Shown in pieces: positions 4,719 through 7,519 of a DNA stretch of 7,519 bases. The first letter of the stretch is position 1; each line of letters begins with the position of its first letter. The notes under the pieces are model-generated. The model was given only the letters and a program-made list of their open reading frames with translations. It searched no databases and was not told where the DNA came from. Source of the DNA: DASWIV01 sp036397475. Its GTDB lineage: Bacteria; JAJVIF01; JAPKYR01. The stretch covers positions 1 to 7,519 of the forward strand of contig DASWIV010000191.1 of NCBI GenBank assembly GCA_036397475.1. Reading direction: 5' to 3'. The translations under genes were made by a program, and so were the position numbers.

Positions 4719-6431
4719 ATGAGACTTTGGTATCTGCCTGTCACGATAATTTTAATCGGGGTGTTTGTTTCCTGCTCTTCACCAACTGAAAATTTTAACC
4801 AGCCGATTACTCCGGAGATTCAAGCGTCACAGAATGTGACTTCCGGCACATATGTATGGGGTTTGTACAACGTGATCGTCGATCCGGACGTTCCTTCCAT
4901 GGAATTCATACCCCTCAGGACAGCGGAAACAGAAGTTAATGTTGTGAAATTTTTGCAGGACCCGGGAATCGGCCCTAAAATCAGCGTATCTAACCTCCAG
5001 GTAAATAAACCCTATCTCGACGTTGACGTGCATATTACACATCCATTTGCAAGCTTCCCTGAATTCGCCGGATTCACTGTCAGGGGAGTCGTTATCACCG
5101 ACGGAAGCATGGGCGGATTCGCGAATGAAAATATCATCGTTTCTTCTCCGAGCCAGTTGCGACTTACTAACCAGGACGGAATGACGCGGTGGATGAATCC
5201 GAAGGAATTTCCGTATGACAATACAATCCTGAATTACTGGCCAGGACATCTCGGAGACCCGAATGGTGCACAGTATTCTAGCACCGTAAATCCATACAAG
5301 CTCTTCGCGGACGGGCTTACCGATACCGACGACAATCTCGATCTTGATGAAAATAATCTCGCGATGTTTTCAGCGGGGACGACAAATTCCAGGCACTTCA
5401 GCATGAATTTTGGTATTCAGCCTACATGGACATACCAGTATGCCGTTGTCGCAAGCCACGATATGCCCCTGGTTAATCCTCCGACCGGTCCGCAGGATTT
5501 CCCTGCAGGAACAGTAGCGTCAGAACCATGGCGCGTTGATGTAATCGAATCTTCAAATACCCTCACATATTTTGGAGGAAGTCTTTCAGGTGAACTTATA
5601 TACGATGTCGATGTAAGAGATTTCGAAAATGCGGACCAGGTAGACGTGTATCTCGAAGCACCGGACGCGTTTCCCCGCCAGCAGATGACATTCGCCGGGC
5701 AGAACGGTTCAGTCTATTCATTCAATCTCGATGTACAGAATTTTTCAATTGATAAAGCCGGAACCTTCGATTGCCTTGTAGCGGCTGTAGCAACCGATGC
5801 ACCTGATTATGACGGCAGGCTTCCGGGAGAGGAACTGGCGACATATAAGCTTGTTCAGTTCGATGTCGAGGGCGATGAACCTCCGACAGACTGGATATTT
5901 TTCGACGATTTCGAAACACTCGATCATATCTGGGTTACACATGGCGGAACCTGGTGGGGAGAAATTAACGGCATTATGGACGCGGCGGGCGGAACGAGCT
6001 GTTACGAAGAAAATGATGGCAGCGGCGACGAGAATACGAACGTCAGCTACGTTTCAACTCCGACAATCGACATCCCCGATTCAACACAGGATGCCCTCCT
6101 GACCTTCGATTTTGAAATGGAAGTCGATATACCCGAAGAATTCGGGCATTTCGCGTGGGATATGTGTTTTGTAAGAATTAACGGGCAGCAGATATTCCCT
6201 ACCGGGGGAGCTCTTTACGAAGACAATTTTTATCCCTGGACGTTCGATGAAATGAATTGCTGGACTTCGCATTACGACATGACGTCGACTGAATTCAATC
6301 TCGGAACAGGATATAATGGAACCACGGTTGAGATCGAGTTTGTACTGGATACATACGACAACATAGACAATTGCGACCCGCCGCATTTCGGCTGGCACAT
6401 AGACAATGTCCTGCTTAAATTCGCGGGATAA
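4719..6431 (+). CDS. Large multidomain lipoprotein, 570 aa, with C-terminal MAM/immune-inhibitor-A-like beta-sandwich
   Basis: It is a predicted envelope lipoprotein with no recognised enzymatic motif. Residues 1-19 are a signal peptide ending FVSC (Cys19). The first domain (about 43-265) contains VWGLY (46-50), HPFASFPEFAGFTVRG (108-123), RLTNQDGMTRW (148-158) and NPYKLFADG (191-199), then an acidic TDTDDNLDLDENN patch (201-213) that could bind calcium. An Ig-like domain follows (about 280-385; YDVDVRDFENADQVDVYL at 295-312). The C-terminal domain (392-570) runs from FFDDFETLDHIW (394-405) to GWHIDNVLL (558-566); this DDFE...W to GWxIDNV frame with alternating beta strands is the look of the jelly-roll domains in MAM proteins and M6 immune-inhibitor-A peptidases, usually adhesive or carbohydrate-binding. 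The downstream gene shares the first two domains. A role in surface binding or cell adhesion is inference. No terminator follows, so the pair is probably one transcript. Confidence 0.88.
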   Translation: MRLWYLPVTIILIGVFVSCSSPTENFNQPITPEIQASQNVTSGTYVWGLYNVIVDPDVPSMEFIPLRTAETEVNVVKFLQDPGIGPKISVSNLQVNKPYLDVDVHITHPFASFPEFAGFTVRGVVITDGSMGGFANENIIVSSPSQLRLTNQDGMTRWMNPKEFPYDNTILNYWPGHLGDPNGAQYSSTVNPYKLFADGLTDTDDNLDLDENNLAMFSAGTTNSRHFSMNFGIQPTWTYQYAVVASHDMPLVNPPTGPQDFPAGTVASEPWRVDVIESSNTLTYFGGSLSGELIYDVDVRDFENADQVDVYLEAPDAFPRQQMTFAGQNGSVYSFNLDVQNFSIDKAGTFDCLVAAVATDAPDYDGRLPGEELATYKLVQFDVEGDEPPTDWIFFDDFETLDHIWVTHGGTWWGEINGIMDAAGGTSCYEENDGSGDENTNVSYVSTPTIDIPDSTQDALLTFDFEMEVDIPEEFGHFAWDMCFVRINGQQIFPTGGALYEDNFYPWTFDEMNCWTSHYDMTSTEFNLGTGYNGTTVEIEFVLDTYDNIDNCDPPHFGWHIDNVLLKFAG

Positions 6432-6452
6432 ATTTACTATTATTGGAACCAA

Positions 6453-6469
6453 TCCCTGCATAACAGGGG
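6453..6469 (+). repeat. Small hairpin between the two large lipoprotein genes
   Basis: CCCTG (6454-6458) and CAGGG (6464-6468) pair around CATAA, with a possible T-G pair outside. No T tract follows (ATGCATAAAAC), so this is not a terminator. It could modulate relative expression in the 71-base gap between the genes. Confidence 0.3.
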
Positions 6470-6502
6470 TATGCATAAAACATGAGCCACCGGAGGCTGA
6501 CA

Positions 6503-7519
6503 ATGAGATCCGTAATAATTTCTGCAGCGACTGCTATTATTCTATTATTCGCCGTCGCATGCTCCAACTCATCCGCTCCCACATCACCTGGCCTTTCTGA
6601 AATCCGCGCGACCGGCGGAAGCCAGCAGGTATGGGGGGTGTACGATCTGAGTTGGGACGGGGTATCGGATGAAATGACCGTGGTGCTGAACCGTAACCTT
6701 GAACAGCATTACAATATCACACCATGGTTATTTCCTAACAATATTAAACTTCAGATCCTGGACTGGAACACGACAACCAAGGTGCTGACTGTGGCTGCTC
6801 AGATCCAGAATCCTTTTGCCCTTGACGGATACGATGTCAGGGGAATACTTTTTAATCTCGGGGAGATCAGGTTGCTGAACCCCGACGATTACACGAAAAT
6901 ATTTGATCCCAATGATCCGAAAGTCGCGAACCCGTTCAGGGCCTATGCCAAAGGCGAGGAGAATAGAAAATTCTATGGGGTCAACTCGCCCCCTGAAGAC
7001 CATACAAAAACTGAAGTTTACGAAATTTATTTCCCGGCAGGATTCAACGTCTCATACATGGTGACAGCTTCTTACCCCGGCAATGCCGAGGAACCGTACG
7101 ACATCGTCAGTATTGAGACAACAGGCAAGATCGAAACGGATGGCGGGTCGATCGATGTAACCATACAGGTTCTTGACTGGCAGGATGTAACCGCCGAATC
7201 TGTGACACTCCTATCGAATCCTGTAACCGGTACCGATGTACCGATGACACCCGACGGCGGAGATCCCACTTTCTGGCACGCTACCATCATGAACGATGGC
7301 GGAGCTCCAATTGGAACCTACGAAATATGGGTTGAAGCGAACGACGATACTTCCCCCGATTCGCTGTACAACAAATTTGATATCGATATTACGGAAGCTA
7401 TAAACGACCCGCCGGTTATTGAAAGCGGCGTAGACGGGAATCAGATACCACAGGATGACGCGGTCGAGTTGTATACAGTAACAGCATCGGACGACGGTGG
7501 GATTTTGACATACCACTGG
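6503..7519 (+). CDS. Multidomain lipoprotein paralogous to the preceding gene, 5' part (339 codons, runs off right edge)
   Basis: GGAGG (6492-6496) lies 6 bases before the ATG, and the frame stays open to the end of the window. Residues 1-20 are a signal peptide ending AVAC (Cys20), then a Ser/Pro-rich linker. The first domain (about 40-200) repeats the landmarks of the upstream protein in the same order: VWGVY (43-47), NPFALDGYDVRGILF (103-117), IRLLNPDDYTK (122-132) and NPFRAYAKG (143-151). An Ig-like domain follows (about 207-297; SIDVTIQVLDWQDV at 216-229, GTYEIWVEANDD at 271-282), matching the second domain of the neighbour. From NDPPVIESG (301-309) a further Ig- or cadherin-like repeat begins and is cut by the window edge, so the C-terminal architecture differs from its neighbour, which has a MAM-like domain there. 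Molecular function is unknown; binding or adhesion at the cell surface is inferred from the beta-rich repeats only. Confidence 0.88.
   Translation, partial: MRSVIISAATAIILLFAVACSNSSAPTSPGLSEIRATGGSQQVWGVYDLSWDGVSDEMTVVLNRNLEQHYNITPWLFPNNIKLQILDWNTTTKVLTVAAQIQNPFALDGYDVRGILFNLGEIRLLNPDDYTKIFDPNDPKVANPFRAYAKGEENRKFYGVNSPPEDHTKTEVYEIYFPAGFNVSYMVTASYPGNAEEPYDIVSIETTGKIETDGGSIDVTIQVLDWQDVTAESVTLLSNPVTGTDVPMTPDGGDPTFWHATIMNDGGAPIGTYEIWVEANDDTSPDSLYNKFDIDITEAINDPPVIESGVDGNQIPQDDAVELYTVTASDDGGILTYHW

Noticed and set aside
6081..6503. Minus-strand open frame of 140 codons over the end of the first large lipoprotein
   Set aside because: It is antisense to the C-terminal domain and the intergenic gap; no start signals and no recognisable motifs.

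Overview
The window reads as ordinary bacterial DNA of moderate GC: Shine-Dalgarno-preceded starts, sigma-70-type promoter matches, intrinsic terminators and three N-terminal lipoprotein signals. Several lipoproteins together with a membrane fatty-acid desaturase suggest a diderm, probably uncultivated lineage. The sequence alone does not name the phylum. No tRNA, rRNA, CRISPR array, transposase or phage gene was seen.

Layout. On the left edge, the N-terminal third of a D-2-hydroxyacid dehydrogenase runs leftward off the window (1-322), with a promoter candidate at 357-385. Divergent from it is a short Asp-rich lipoprotein (606-875) with a good extended -10 promoter and AAGGAGG. It is followed by an 11-bp inverted repeat starting at the first base after its stop and then a textbook terminator (927-956). 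Next is a monocistronic membrane desaturase with three histidine boxes (1204-2286). The 280 bp after it are repeat-rich: a degenerate direct duplication, then a nested palindromic (REP/BIME-like) block at 2439-2566. That block ends three bases before an 82-codon ORF (2570-2818) which looks like ECF sigma region 2 with no region 4. Convergent to it is a full-length NADP-type glutamate dehydrogenase (2895-4235, minus) with its own terminator at 2846-2871.

The right part begins with a 483-bp AT-rich divergent intergenic region. Two co-directional lipoproteins follow (4719-6431, and 6503 to the window end). They share an N-terminal domain and a following Ig-like domain but have different C-terminal extensions, and appear to be paralogs of a surface or periplasmic family I cannot name. 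The first ends in a MAM/immune-inhibitor-A-like beta-sandwich; the second continues into a further Ig/cadherin-like repeat and off the window.

How the genes relate. No single pathway is evident. gdhA (ammonium assimilation) and the dehydrogenase are metabolic, the desaturase acts on lipids in the membrane, and the lipoproteins are envelope proteins. The two large lipoproteins are probably co-transcribed (71-bp gap, no terminator). The most unusual items are this lipoprotein family, the sigma-2-only ORF next to the palindromic block, and the stacked hairpins behind the small lipoprotein gene.
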